This document shows, in pieces, positions 44,566 through 52,937 of a stretch of DNA of 64,000 bases. Positions within the stretch are counted from its first letter, which is position 1. Each line of letters starts with the position of its first letter. Both the position numbers and the translations under genes were made by a program. A model generated the notes under the pieces. It ran no database searches. It had not been told where the DNA came from and worked only from the letters and a program-made list of their open reading frames with translations. Source of the stretch: JAHEAO01 sp041633555 (GTDB taxonomy: Bacteria; Pseudomonadota; Alphaproteobacteria; Rhodobacterales; Rhodobacteraceae); the NCBI GenBank assembly GCA_041633555.1, contig JBFKFZ010000005.1, forward strand, positions 44,145 to 108,144, written 5' to 3'.

Positions 44566-44592
44566 CCGGCGGCGCCCGGGGAGGAGAACGAT

Positions 44593-45141
44593 ATGGCAGA
44601 GACAATTCTGACGGTGCTGAAGCGGCTGAACTGGGGCGTTGCGATGTTGATCGGCCTCATGCTGCTGGCCTGCGCGGCCTTCGTGCTGACAGAGATTGTC
44701 ATCCGCAAATTGGGCTCTTCCCTGGGCGGCACCGACGAGATCAGCGGTTATGTCATGGCGATCGCGACATCGTGGGGCATGGCGTTCACGCTGCTCGAAC
44801 TCGGCCATGTGCGCATCGATTTCCTGCGCACCCGAGCCAAGGCCGGGATCCGTGCACTGTTCGATATCTTCTCGATGGTCGTTCTGTCGGTTACGGTCAC
44901 CCTGATCGCGTTCCGCAGCTGGCCTGTGGTGGAACGCTCGCTGGCCAATGAATCGCGCGCCAATACGCCTCTGGAAACGCCGCTCGCTCTGGTTCAGATC
45001 CCGTGGTTTCTGGGCTGGGTCTGGTTCGCCATCGTCGCCTGGCTAACGCTGGTCGCGGCCCTCATGCTGATCCTGCGCGGAGACTTTGGCGCGGCAGAAA
45101 AAGCAATCGGGGCCTTCGGTGAGGAAGAGGTGATCAAATGA
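44593..45141 (+). CDS. TRAP transporter small permease (DctQ type)
   Basis: 182-aa membrane protein with four predicted spans (about residues 15-38, 50-72, 90-112 and 130-155). It contains LGGTDEISGYVMAIATSWGMAFTLLELGHVRIDF, given here as GGTDEISGYVMAIATSW plus HVRIDFL, the hallmark region of DctQ. It forms the Q half of the transporter. The gene overlaps dctM by 4 bases (ATGA). GGGGAGGAG lies just before the start. Confidence 0.9.
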   Translation: MAETILTVLKRLNWGVAMLIGLMLLACAAFVLTEIVIRKLGSSLGGTDEISGYVMAIATSWGMAFTLLELGHVRIDFLRTRAKAGIRALFDIFSMVVLSVTVTLIAFRSWPVVERSLANESRANTPLETPLALVQIPWFLGWVWFAIVAWLTLVAALMLILRGDFGAAEKAIGAFGEEEVIK

Positions 45142-46427
45142 CCGGTGCCGTTTCCATCGGGTTGCTGGCCCTTCTGACCCTGTCGATACCCGTCGGTATC
45201 GTGCTCTTTCTGCTCGGTTTCGGCGTCGACGCCATTTTCAGCCCGTTTCCGCTGATCCGCGGTCTGGGCAACCTGGTCTGGTCGACCTCGAATAACGCCA
45301 CCCTCATCGCGATCCCCTTCTTCGTGCTCTTGGGCGAGATCCTCGTCCGCTCCGGCGTGGCGACGCGCACTTACGCGGCGCTCGATCGCTGGGTCAGCTG
45401 GCTGCCGGGCGGGCTCGTCCATGCAAACATCGCAACGGCGACGATGTTCTCGGCAATCTCGGGATCCTCGGTGGCCACCGCGGCGACCGTGGCGACCGTG
45501 GCCATGCCGCAGGCCGAGGAACTGGGCTATGATCCCAAGCTGTTTTCCGGGGCGATCGCCGCCGGCGGAACACTTGGCATCATGATACCACCTTCGATCA
45601 ATCTGATTGTTTATGGCTTCCTGACCCAGTCCTCGATCCCGCAACTGTTTCTGGCCGGGCTGGTGCCGGGGTTGTTGCTGGCCCTCGGCTTCATGCTTGT
45701 GACCGTGCTGATCTGTTTGGTGCGCCCCAATCTCGGCGGTACGCGGCGAACCTTTCCCTTTATCCAGATGCTGCGCGCGCTCATCCAGCTTGTCCCGATC
45801 GTGCTGCTCTTCGGCGCGATCATCGGCACCATCTACAAGGGATGGGCCACGCCGACCGAAGCGGCCGCCGTGGGCGTTGCCGGGGCGCTGCTCATCGCCG
45901 CTGCCTTCGGCGGCGTCTCGATCCCGATGATCGGCAAGAGCGTCGTCGGCACCGTCAAGATCACCTCGATGATCATGCTCGTGGTCATCGGCGCGTCGTT
46001 CCTCAACTTCACCCTGGCATCGGCTGGTCTTGGAGCCGAACTCAAGGCGTTTCTGGACGGGCTCGGGCTGTCACCGCTGATGACGATCCTCGTGGTGGTG
46101 TGCATCTACATAGTGCTTGGCTTCTTCATCGAAACCCTGTCGCTGATGGTGGTCACCATCCCGATTATCGTGCCGCTGGTTCTGGCGCAGGGCTATGACG
46201 TGATCTGGTTCGGGATCCTGATGATCGTGCTGATCGAGATGGCGCTGATCTCGCCGCCGGTCGGGCTCAATCTCTACGTCGTGCAGGGCGCGCGCAAAAG
46301 CGGCAAGATGAGCGAGGTGATGCTGGGCACGATCCCTTATGTGATCGCCATGCTGTTCATGGTCGCTGCCCTCATCGCCTTTCCGTCGATCGCCCTCTTC
46401 CTGCCCATGACGCTGAGCGGGAGTTGA
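45138..46427 (+). CDS. TRAP transporter large permease (DctM type)
   Basis: 429-aa multi-span carrier subunit of the DctM/ion-transporter superfamily. Typical features are FFVLLGEILVRSGVATR, the FSAISGSSVATAATVATVAMP segment around the transport site, GTLGIMIPPSINLIVYG and the C-terminal EMALISPPVGLNLYVVQG. About twelve hydrophobic helices are apparent. Translationally coupled to the Q subunit, and 3 bases before the DUF2848 gene. Confidence 0.92.
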   Translation: MTGAVSIGLLALLTLSIPVGIVLFLLGFGVDAIFSPFPLIRGLGNLVWSTSNNATLIAIPFFVLLGEILVRSGVATRTYAALDRWVSWLPGGLVHANIATATMFSAISGSSVATAATVATVAMPQAEELGYDPKLFSGAIAAGGTLGIMIPPSINLIVYGFLTQSSIPQLFLAGLVPGLLLALGFMLVTVLICLVRPNLGGTRRTFPFIQMLRALIQLVPIVLLFGAIIGTIYKGWATPTEAAAVGVAGALLIAAAFGGVSIPMIGKSVVGTVKITSMIMLVVIGASFLNFTLASAGLGAELKAFLDGLGLSPLMTILVVVCIYIVLGFFIETLSLMVVTIPIIVPLVLAQGYDVIWFGILMIVLIEMALISPPVGLNLYVVQGARKSGKMSEVMLGTIPYVIAMLFMVAALIAFPSIALFLPMTLSGS

Positions 46428-46430
46428 AGC

Positions 46431-47084
46431 ATGAAATTCACCGAATCCGAAAGGCCCGTCTCCCTCGACATAGAGCATCTGATTGTCGCCGGCTGGACGG
46501 GGCGCAATCAGCAGGCCGTCGAGCATCACATAATGGAGCTTGCCGAGATCGGTGTGGCACCGCCTTCGCAGACCCCTCTTTTCTATCGCGTCTCCGTAAC
46601 GCTTCTGACCCGGGAAGAGGAGGTCGAAATGCTCGGAGAGGCGACCTCCGGGGAAGTCGAGCCCGTGCTCTTTAAGCAGGACGGAACCATCTGGCTGGGT
46701 TTGGGATCGGATCACACCGACCGGGAACTCGAGGCCGTATCGGTCGCCGCCTCCAAGCAGGCCAGTCCCAAGCCCGTTGCCGGAGAGGTCTGGAAGTTCG
46801 ACGAGGTCAGGGATCATCTGGACGAGTTGATCCTGATTTGCCTGATCGAAGAGAACGGGGAATGGGTCAAGTACCAGCAAGGAACCTTGGCCAGCATCCG
46901 ACCGTTGCAGGACCTGCTGCAGCTGTCCGACATGCCGGACAGGTCGGCGATGCTGTGCGGAACGCTACCGGCCATCGGGTCCGTGAGACCCGCCAAGGCC
47001 TACCGGATGGAGTTGCGGGATCCCGTCCTAAAGCGGTCCCTTAACCTCGACTACCGCGTCAGAACCCTGCCGATCGTGAACTAG
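46431..47084 (+). CDS. DUF2848 family protein
   Basis: 217-aa cytoplasmic protein matching DUF2848, a family resembling the fumarylacetoacetate-hydrolase fold and often found with amide- or urea-type catabolism. Segments such as IVAGWTGRNQQAVEHHI, PLFYRVS, GLGSDHTDRELE and FDEVRDHLDEL are characteristic. The GSDHTDR motif carries possible metal ligands. The start is 3 bases after the transporter gene and the frame ends 72 bases before pxpB, so it belongs to the operon. No reaction has been assigned; it may act on an intermediate or by-product. Confidence 0.75.
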   Translation: MKFTESERPVSLDIEHLIVAGWTGRNQQAVEHHIMELAEIGVAPPSQTPLFYRVSVTLLTREEEVEMLGEATSGEVEPVLFKQDGTIWLGLGSDHTDRELEAVSVAASKQASPKPVAGEVWKFDEVRDHLDELILICLIEENGEWVKYQQGTLASIRPLQDLLQLSDMPDRSAMLCGTLPAIGSVRPAKAYRMELRDPVLKRSLNLDYRVRTLPIVN

Positions 47085-47155
47085 GATGATCTGCGACATG
47101 ACCCCTGCCCCAGGAAACCCGCCGCTGGCCTATTCGGAGGCCCAACTGCAAACCC

Positions 47156-47899
47156 ATGACTGACAAGGAAATCTCCGACTGGCCGATGATCAGAACCGCG
47201 GGGTACGATGGTTTCCTCGTCAGTTTCGGTGATCGGCTGAGCGAACCGTCGAACCGCGCCGCGCTGGCCTTTCGCAACGCCGTCGATCAGGCCGGATGGG
47301 AAGGGGTGAAGGAGACATCGACATCGCTCGTCTCGACCTATCTGCAATTCGACCCGCTCTGGCAGGATCACGCGGAAATGCGCAAGTTGCTCGAAGGCCT
47401 ACTTGCAGAAAATGACTGGATGGCCACCGATCTGCCAAAGGGCCGCAAGCTCTGGCGGGTGCCGACGGCCTATGGCGGGGAAACCGGCGCACAGCTGGAC
47501 GAGGCCGCCGCCGCGGCCGGGCTGACGCCGGAGGAGGCCATCGCCTCGATCTCGCAAACGCAGGTGCGGGTGCAGACAATCGGATTTGCCCCCGGCATGC
47601 CCTATCTGGGGCCGCTTGCCGAGCAATGGGACATCCCGCGCCTGACCGAACTGACGCCAAAGGTCGCGGCGGGAGGGCTTTGCGTCGCGATCCGGCAGCT
47701 AGTGCTGTTCCCGGTCGCCACGCCGACCGGCTGGCGGCAGATCGGGCAGACCGGTTTTCGCCTGTTCCGGCCCGAGGCAGAGCAGCCCTTCGTTCTGCGC
47801 CCCGGTGACGAGGTGCTGTTTGAACCGACATCGCCAGAAAAGCTCGCGACGATGGCGGAGGATGACGACGGCGGCGCCACTTCCGAGGAAATCGCATGA
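47156..47899 (+). CDS. pxpB: 5-oxoprolinase subunit PxpB
   Basis: Subunit of ATP-dependent 5-oxoprolinase, which opens 5-oxoproline to glutamate. It belongs to the KipI/allophanate-hydrolase-1 family. VPTAYGGETGAQLDEAA matches the family's VxYGGxxGPDL segment, and QTIGFAPGMPYLG and VAIRQLVLFPVATPTGWRQIG are also diagnostic. Length is 247 aa. The ribosome site for ATG 47156 is weak. A 21-codon ORF (47098-47163) overlaps the start; ATG 47186 is an alternative start closer to the usual N-terminus. It overlaps pxpC by ATGA. Confidence 0.9.
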   Translation: MTDKEISDWPMIRTAGYDGFLVSFGDRLSEPSNRAALAFRNAVDQAGWEGVKETSTSLVSTYLQFDPLWQDHAEMRKLLEGLLAENDWMATDLPKGRKLWRVPTAYGGETGAQLDEAAAAAGLTPEEAIASISQTQVRVQTIGFAPGMPYLGPLAEQWDIPRLTELTPKVAAGGLCVAIRQLVLFPVATPTGWRQIGQTGFRLFRPEAEQPFVLRPGDEVLFEPTSPEKLATMAEDDDGGATSEEIA

Positions 47900-48924
47900 C
47901 CCGCGCAGTGATTGTTCACCGCGCCGGTCCGGGTGTCACGGTTCAGGATCGGGGCCGCCCGGGCTATCTGGCCTTTGGCCTGTCGCGCGGGGGGGCTGCC
48001 GATCAGCTGGCCCTTGTCGAGGGGGCTGCGCTGCTTGGCCAGGACGCGAACCTTGGCGCGCTGGAAATGGCCGGGACGGGTGGCGAGTTCGAGGCCACTG
48101 AAGATCTGCGCATCGCCCTGACCGGCGCCCCGATGAGGACCAGCATTGATGGCGAAAATCTCGTCTGGAACGCCAGCCATCTTCTGCCCAAAGGCGCCCG
48201 CTTGACGATCGGCGCGGCTAGCTCAGGCTGCTACGGCTATCTGCATGTCGGCGGCGGGCTGCATTTGCCCACAGTCCTCGGCGCACAGAGCGCACATCTG
48301 GCGGCGGGCATCGGAGCTCCGGTCCAGCCCGGCGAGAGGCTGCCCGTCGGGCGGGACGCCCGGATCGGTGATAAGGGCGAAATACTGGAGCCAGAGGCAC
48401 GCTTCGATGGGGGCACGATCCGGATCGTGCCGAGCCTGCAGACCCGGCTTTTCGATCCCACCGAGATCGAACGGTTCGAAGCCACCGAGTTCAACCGCGA
48501 CACGCGCGGTAACCGGATGGGGGTGCGCATCCTTCCAGGGGGCGACGGGTTCCACATCGAGGCTGGCCTGACCATACTTTCGGAAGTGATCGTTCCGGGC
48601 GATGTCCAAATCACCGGCGACGGCACGCCCTTCGTGCTGCTGAGCGAGTGCCAGACCACGGGCGGCTATCCCCGCATCGGGTCGGTCGTTCCGGCGGATC
48701 TTCCGCGGGTGGCCCAGGCAAGACCCGGAACAGCCTTGCGATTCCGCTTCGTGTCGCTCGAAGAGGCCGTCGATATCGAGCGCCGGGAGACCGAACGCCG
48801 CGAATCCTTGCGCGCCAGCTTGCGGCCGATCATTCGCGATCCCCACGACATCCATGACCTGCTATCCTATCAGCTGATCGGTGGCGTCACCGCCGGCGAT
48901 GACCTTGAGAGAACCAACTTATGA
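47896..48924 (+). CDS. pxpC: 5-oxoprolinase subunit PxpC
   Basis: KipA/allophanate-hydrolase-2 family partner of PxpB. The N-terminus reads GPGVTVQDRGRPGYLAFGLSRGG, the most conserved part of the family, followed by ALEMAGTGGEFEA. The C-terminal half has RDTRGNRMGVRI, GDVQITGDGTPFVLLSECQTTGGYPRIGSV (as GTPFVLLSECQTTGGYPRIG) and a helical end. Length is 342 aa. It overlaps both neighbours by 4-base ATGA junctions, so PxpB, PxpC and PxpA are made in step. The presence of pxpA favours oxoprolinase over urea amidolyase. Confidence 0.92.
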   Translation: MTRAVIVHRAGPGVTVQDRGRPGYLAFGLSRGGAADQLALVEGAALLGQDANLGALEMAGTGGEFEATEDLRIALTGAPMRTSIDGENLVWNASHLLPKGARLTIGAASSGCYGYLHVGGGLHLPTVLGAQSAHLAAGIGAPVQPGERLPVGRDARIGDKGEILEPEARFDGGTIRIVPSLQTRLFDPTEIERFEATEFNRDTRGNRMGVRILPGGDGFHIEAGLTILSEVIVPGDVQITGDGTPFVLLSECQTTGGYPRIGSVVPADLPRVAQARPGTALRFRFVSLEEAVDIERRETERRESLRASLRPIIRDPHDIHDLLSYQLIGGVTAGDDLERTNL

Positions 48925-49706
48925 CCCTGACAGTCGATCTAAATGCCGATATGGGCGAAAGCTTCGGCCCGTGGAAAATGGGCGACGATCTGGCGCTGTT
49001 GGGCGTCGTGACATCGGCAAACATCGCCTGCGGCTTCCATGCCGGCGATCCGGACGTGATGGCCCGGACCATGCGGGCCGCGAAGAAACAGGGCGTCGGC
49101 ATCGGGGCACATCCCGGTTTTGCCGACCTGCAGGGATTCGGGCGGCAGCGGATGTCTTTGCCCGCCGAGGCGCTTGGCAATCTGGTGCAGTACCAGCTTG
49201 GCGCCGCGCAGGCGCTTGCCCGGGCCAACGGCGCGGAGGTTCGGCACCTGAAACTGCACGGCGCGATGGCCAACATGGCCTCCGAGGACAAATCCATGGC
49301 GCTGACCTGCTACCGCGCCGCGCTTTCGGTCGCGCCGGACATCATCGTGATGGTGCTGGCGGGTACGGCCCAGCAGGCGGCGGTCGAGGAAATCGGCTGT
49401 CTGGCCGCCTGCGAGATCTTTGCCGACCGGGCCTATAACGACGACGCCACCCTAGTCGACCGCAGCTTGCCCGGCGCCGTTATCCATGATGCCGAACTTG
49501 CCGGACGGCGCATGGTCGAGATGCTGCGCGCGGGCGCGATCATCACCGAGAGCGGAAAACATATCCCGACCCGGATTGACACGATCTGCCTGCACGGCGA
49601 TACGCCCGAATCACTGGAGATCGCCAGCGCGACCCGCGACGCCCTGAAAGTCGCCGGGATTTCATTGCAGATGTTCGAAGGGTCGCGCCTTGGCCAAGGA
49701 GGCTAG
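48921..49706 (+). CDS. pxpA: 5-oxoprolinase subunit PxpA (LamB/YcsF family)
   Basis: Completes the ATP-dependent 5-oxoprolinase. The family signature is clear: DLNADMGESFGPW at the N-terminus, SANIACGFHAGDPDVM, GVGIGAHPGFADLQGFGRQRM, and near the C-terminus RIDTICLHGDTPESLEIA. Length is 261 aa. The last codons and stop lie in a tandem duplication of a 15-base unit (49696-49725). This is the last gene of the operon; no clear terminator is seen in the 150 bases before the convergent DUF1330 gene. Confidence 0.94.
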   Translation: MTLTVDLNADMGESFGPWKMGDDLALLGVVTSANIACGFHAGDPDVMARTMRAAKKQGVGIGAHPGFADLQGFGRQRMSLPAEALGNLVQYQLGAAQALARANGAEVRHLKLHGAMANMASEDKSMALTCYRAALSVAPDIIVMVLAGTAQQAAVEEIGCLAACEIFADRAYNDDATLVDRSLPGAVIHDAELAGRRMVEMLRAGAIITESGKHIPTRIDTICLHGDTPESLEIASATRDALKVAGISLQMFEGSRLGQGG

Positions 49707-49725
49707 AAACAAGGAGGCTAGAAAC
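49696..49725 (+). repeat. Tandem 15-bp direct repeat at the end of pxpA
   Basis: Two perfect adjacent copies of AAGGAGGCTAGAAAC (49696-49710, 49711-49725). The pxpA stop TAG lies in the first copy, so the second is outside the gene. It contains a Shine-Dalgarno-like AAGGAGG but no gene follows on this strand. Confidence 0.9.
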
Positions 49726-49857
49726 GACAACTGCTGTGGTTCGAGACCGCCCGGCAGGCGCTGAGATCAAACGCGGCTCGCGATCTCTGGCACGGCAGAA
49801 TTGCCGGTTGCGGGGTTCATTAACCGGAGTGCCAGACAAACTCGTCCGAAGTTCAGA

Positions 49858-50145
49858 TCATTCGTCGGTTTCGACGACCAGCAGATCGCGCTCGCTGGCG
49901 CCCTTGGCGAATGCGAGCGCTTCCTGGTACTGCACCGAGTTGTAGCAGTCGACCGCTGCTTCAAGCGTCGGGAATTTCGCCACCACATTGCGCGGTCGAT
50001 CGTTGCCCTCAAGCTGCACGTAGCGGCCGGCCCGGGCAATGAACCTGCCGCCGTGATCCGCGATAGCTACGCCCGCTAACTTGGCATATTTCATGTAGGA
50101 ATCCTCGTCGGTCACCTTGACATGCGCGATCCACAGCGCTCCCAT
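49858..50145 (-). CDS. DUF1330 family protein
   Basis: 95-aa dimeric alpha-beta barrel-like domain. Family features are MGALWIAHVKVTDEDSYMKYAKL, GGRFIARAGRYVQLEG and VVAKFPTLEAAVDCYNSVQYQEAL, shown here in parts as WIAHVKVTD, GGRFIARAG and FPTLEAAVDCYNS. The start lies 3 bases after the alaS stop on the same strand, so it is co-transcribed with alaS. Function of the family is unknown. Confidence 0.88.
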   Translation of the reverse strand: MGALWIAHVKVTDEDSYMKYAKLAGVAIADHGGRFIARAGRYVQLEGNDRPRNVVAKFPTLEAAVDCYNSVQYQEALAFAKGASERDLLVVETDE

Positions 50146-50148
50146 CTT

Positions 50149-52809
50149 TCAGCCCTCCAGAATTCTTTCCGCAGCAGAAATCGCCGCCAACGCGTTCGAC
50201 GCATCCGCGCCACCGCCTTGCGCCATATCCGGACGACCGCCGCCGCCTTTGCCGCCGAGTTCAGCGACGGCGGCGCGCAGCAGGTCAACCGCGGAAACCT
50301 TTGAAATCAGATCATTCGTAACACCCGCCGCAACGGCGACCTTGTCGCCTGTATCGGCGATCAGCAACACGGCGCCGGACCCTAGCCGCGCCTTGTGTTC
50401 GTCGATCAGGCTGGGAAGATCCTTACCCGAGACACCGGAAAGCACCTGAGAAACGAAGTCTATCCCATTGATCTTCTTCGTATCCGGACCGTTCCGGACC
50501 TGCCCGCCGCCGGACATGGCAAGCTCGCGCCGCAACTGCGCAACCTCGTTTTGCAGCGCCTTCCGCTCATCGAGAAGCGCCCGCACGCGGTCGGTCACAT
50601 CGCCGACCGGCGCTTTCACGGCAGCGGCTACTTCCGCCATCCGCTTGGCGTTGTCCGCCAGATGCGCCAGCGCCACTTCGCCGGTCAGCGCCTCGATCCG
50701 CCGCACACCGGCGGAGGAGGCACTGTCGCCCAATAGGACACAAAGGCCGATATCGCCGGTCTGGCGCACATGCGTGCCGCCGCAAAGTTCGATCGACCAG
50801 GTCTTGCCGTCGAGGCCCTTGCCGGTATCGGCCCGGCCCATCGAGACGACGCGCACCTCGTCGCCGTACTTTTCTCCGAAAAGCGCCTGCGCGCCGATCG
50901 CACGGGCATCGTCAGGCGTCATGATCCGGGTTTCGACAGGCGAATTCTGCCGGATGAAACGGTTCACTTCCGTCTCGACGACCTGCAGATCCTCGGCCGA
51001 CATCGCCTTGTTGTGCGAGAAATCGAACCGGAGCCGGTCGGCGGCATTCAGAGAGCCGCGCTGCGCGACATGGCCACCCAACCTCTCGCGCAATGCCTCG
51101 TGTAGCAAATGTGTCGCCGAGTGGTTGGCGCGGATCGCGCTGCGCCGGGTGTGGTCGACCTCCAGTTCGGCACCCTCGCCGCGCTTCAGCTCACCTTCGA
51201 TGACTTCGCCAAGATGCAGGAAGACGCCGGCGACCTTCTTGGTGTCCGTGATCCGCGCTTTGCCGCTGTCTGTCGTCAGCAGGCCGCTGTCGCCGACCTG
51301 ACCGCCGGCCTCGGCGTAAAACGGTGTCTGGTTCACCACCACCTGCACCATCTTGCCCGTTGGCACCGCATCGACCCGACCGCCGTCGTTGACCAGTGCC
51401 AGGATCTGGCCCTCCGCTATCTCGGTGTCATAGCCGAGAAATTCGGTCGTGCCCTTTTCCTCTGCGATGTCATACCAGATCGACGCATCCGCGGTCTCAC
51501 CGGAGCCTGCCCAGGCAGCGCGCGCCTTGGCCTTCTGCTCGGCCATCGCGGCATCGAAGCCGGCCGTGTCCACGCTGCGGTCCTTCTCGCGCAACGCATC
51601 CTGCGTGAGGTCGAGCGGGAAGCCGTAGGTGTCATAAAGCTTGAAAGCGGCCGCGCCCGGCAGGTCCGCACCTTCCGGCAACCCCGCCAGTTCCTCATCG
51701 AGCAGCCGCAGGCCGCGGTCGAGCGTTTGCTTGAAACGGGTTTCCTCCAGCTTCAGGGTTTCCTCGATCATCGCCTGAGCGCGGCGAAGCTCCGGGTAGG
51801 CTTGGCCCATCTGCGCCACCAAAGCCGGCACCAGCCGGTGCATCATCGGATCCTTCGCGCCCAAGAGATGCGCGTGCCGCATCGCCCGGCGCATGATCCG
51901 GCGCAGCACATAGCCGCGCCCCTCGTTCGAGGGCATGACGCCATCGACGATCAGGAACGAGGTCGAGCGCAGGTGGTCGGCGATCACCCGGTGATGGACA
52001 TTGCCCGGCCCGTCCGGATCCTGGCTGCTGGCGTGGGCAGAAGCCTCGATCAGCGCGCGCATCGTGTCGGTGTCGTAATTGTCGTGCTTGCCCTGCATGA
52101 GCGCACCGATCCGTTCCAGCCCCATCCCGGTGTCGATCGACTGCATGTCCAGGGGGCGCATCGTACCATCCTCGAACTGCTCGTTCTGCATGAAGACGAG
52201 GTTCCAGATCTCGATGAACCGGTCGCCATCTTCCTCTGCACTGCCCGGCGGGCCGCCCCAGATATGGTCGCCATGGTCATAGAAGATCTCGGTGCAGGGG
52301 CCGCAGGGGCCGGTCGGGCCCATCATCCAGAAATTGTCATTCGTCGGGATCCGGATGATCCGGTCATCCGGCAGGCCCGCAACCTTCTTCCAGATCGCAG
52401 CAGCCTCGTCATCGGTGTGGTAGATGGTGACCAGCAAACGGTTCCTGTCGATACCGAAATCGCGGGTCAGAAGCTCCCAAGCGTAGGGAATGGCGTCTTC
52501 CTTGAAATAGTCTCCGAAAGAGAAATTTCCCAGCATTTCAAAGAAAGTATGATGCCGCGCGGTATAGCCGACATTGTCGAGGTCATTGTGCTTGCCACCG
52601 GCGCGCACGCATTTCTGCGAGGTCGTCGCGCGCGAATAGTCGCGATGCTCGACGCCGGTGAACAGGTTCTTGAACTGAACCATCCCGGAATTGGTGAACA
52701 TCAGCGTCGGGTCGTTCCGCGGCACCAGAGGGGAACTGTCCACCACGCGGTGATCGTTGCGCTCGAAATAGTCCAGAAACGTGGACCGGATATCGTTCAG
52801 GCTGGCCAT
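50149..52809 (-). CDS. alaS: Alanyl-tRNA synthetase AlaS
   Basis: Class II aminoacyl-tRNA synthetase, 886 aa. The catalytic core (about 1-250) includes FTNSGMVQFKNLFTG, SQKCVRAGGKHNDLDNVG and TGPCGPCTEI. The editing domain has NHSATHLLHEALRE and the metal-binding CGGTHVRQTGD. A coiled coil and the C-Ala domain end the protein, with GGKGGGGRPDMAQGGG close to the C-terminus. It is followed 3 bases later by the DUF1330 gene. A terminator separates it from recA upstream. Confidence 0.98.
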   Translation of the reverse strand: MASLNDIRSTFLDYFERNDHRVVDSSPLVPRNDPTLMFTNSGMVQFKNLFTGVEHRDYSRATTSQKCVRAGGKHNDLDNVGYTARHHTFFEMLGNFSFGDYFKEDAIPYAWELLTRDFGIDRNRLLVTIYHTDDEAAAIWKKVAGLPDDRIIRIPTNDNFWMMGPTGPCGPCTEIFYDHGDHIWGGPPGSAEEDGDRFIEIWNLVFMQNEQFEDGTMRPLDMQSIDTGMGLERIGALMQGKHDNYDTDTMRALIEASAHASSQDPDGPGNVHHRVIADHLRSTSFLIVDGVMPSNEGRGYVLRRIMRRAMRHAHLLGAKDPMMHRLVPALVAQMGQAYPELRRAQAMIEETLKLEETRFKQTLDRGLRLLDEELAGLPEGADLPGAAAFKLYDTYGFPLDLTQDALREKDRSVDTAGFDAAMAEQKAKARAAWAGSGETADASIWYDIAEEKGTTEFLGYDTEIAEGQILALVNDGGRVDAVPTGKMVQVVVNQTPFYAEAGGQVGDSGLLTTDSGKARITDTKKVAGVFLHLGEVIEGELKRGEGAELEVDHTRRSAIRANHSATHLLHEALRERLGGHVAQRGSLNAADRLRFDFSHNKAMSAEDLQVVETEVNRFIRQNSPVETRIMTPDDARAIGAQALFGEKYGDEVRVVSMGRADTGKGLDGKTWSIELCGGTHVRQTGDIGLCVLLGDSASSAGVRRIEALTGEVALAHLADNAKRMAEVAAAVKAPVGDVTDRVRALLDERKALQNEVAQLRRELAMSGGGQVRNGPDTKKINGIDFVSQVLSGVSGKDLPSLIDEHKARLGSGAVLLIADTGDKVAVAAGVTNDLISKVSAVDLLRAAVAELGGKGGGGRPDMAQGGGADASNALAAISAAERILEG

Positions 52810-52888
52810 GGTCTGTCGGGCTTTCGGGCTGGCGTTGTCATGCGTCGGCCCGGTTTATCGCCAAGGCCGAACCCTGTCCACCGGAAGT

Positions 52889-52917
52889 AAAAAAGGCCGG
52901 GGTCCTGCCCCGGCCTT
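52889..52917 (-). terminator. recA terminator
   Basis: Minus-strand perfect 10-bp stem (52908-52917 with 52893-52902, 5-base loop) running into a T-tract (52889-52894). Lies about 20 bases after the recA stop and ends that transcript before alaS. Confidence 0.85.
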
Positions 52918-52937
52918 CCGTTCGACTGTTTGTCAGA

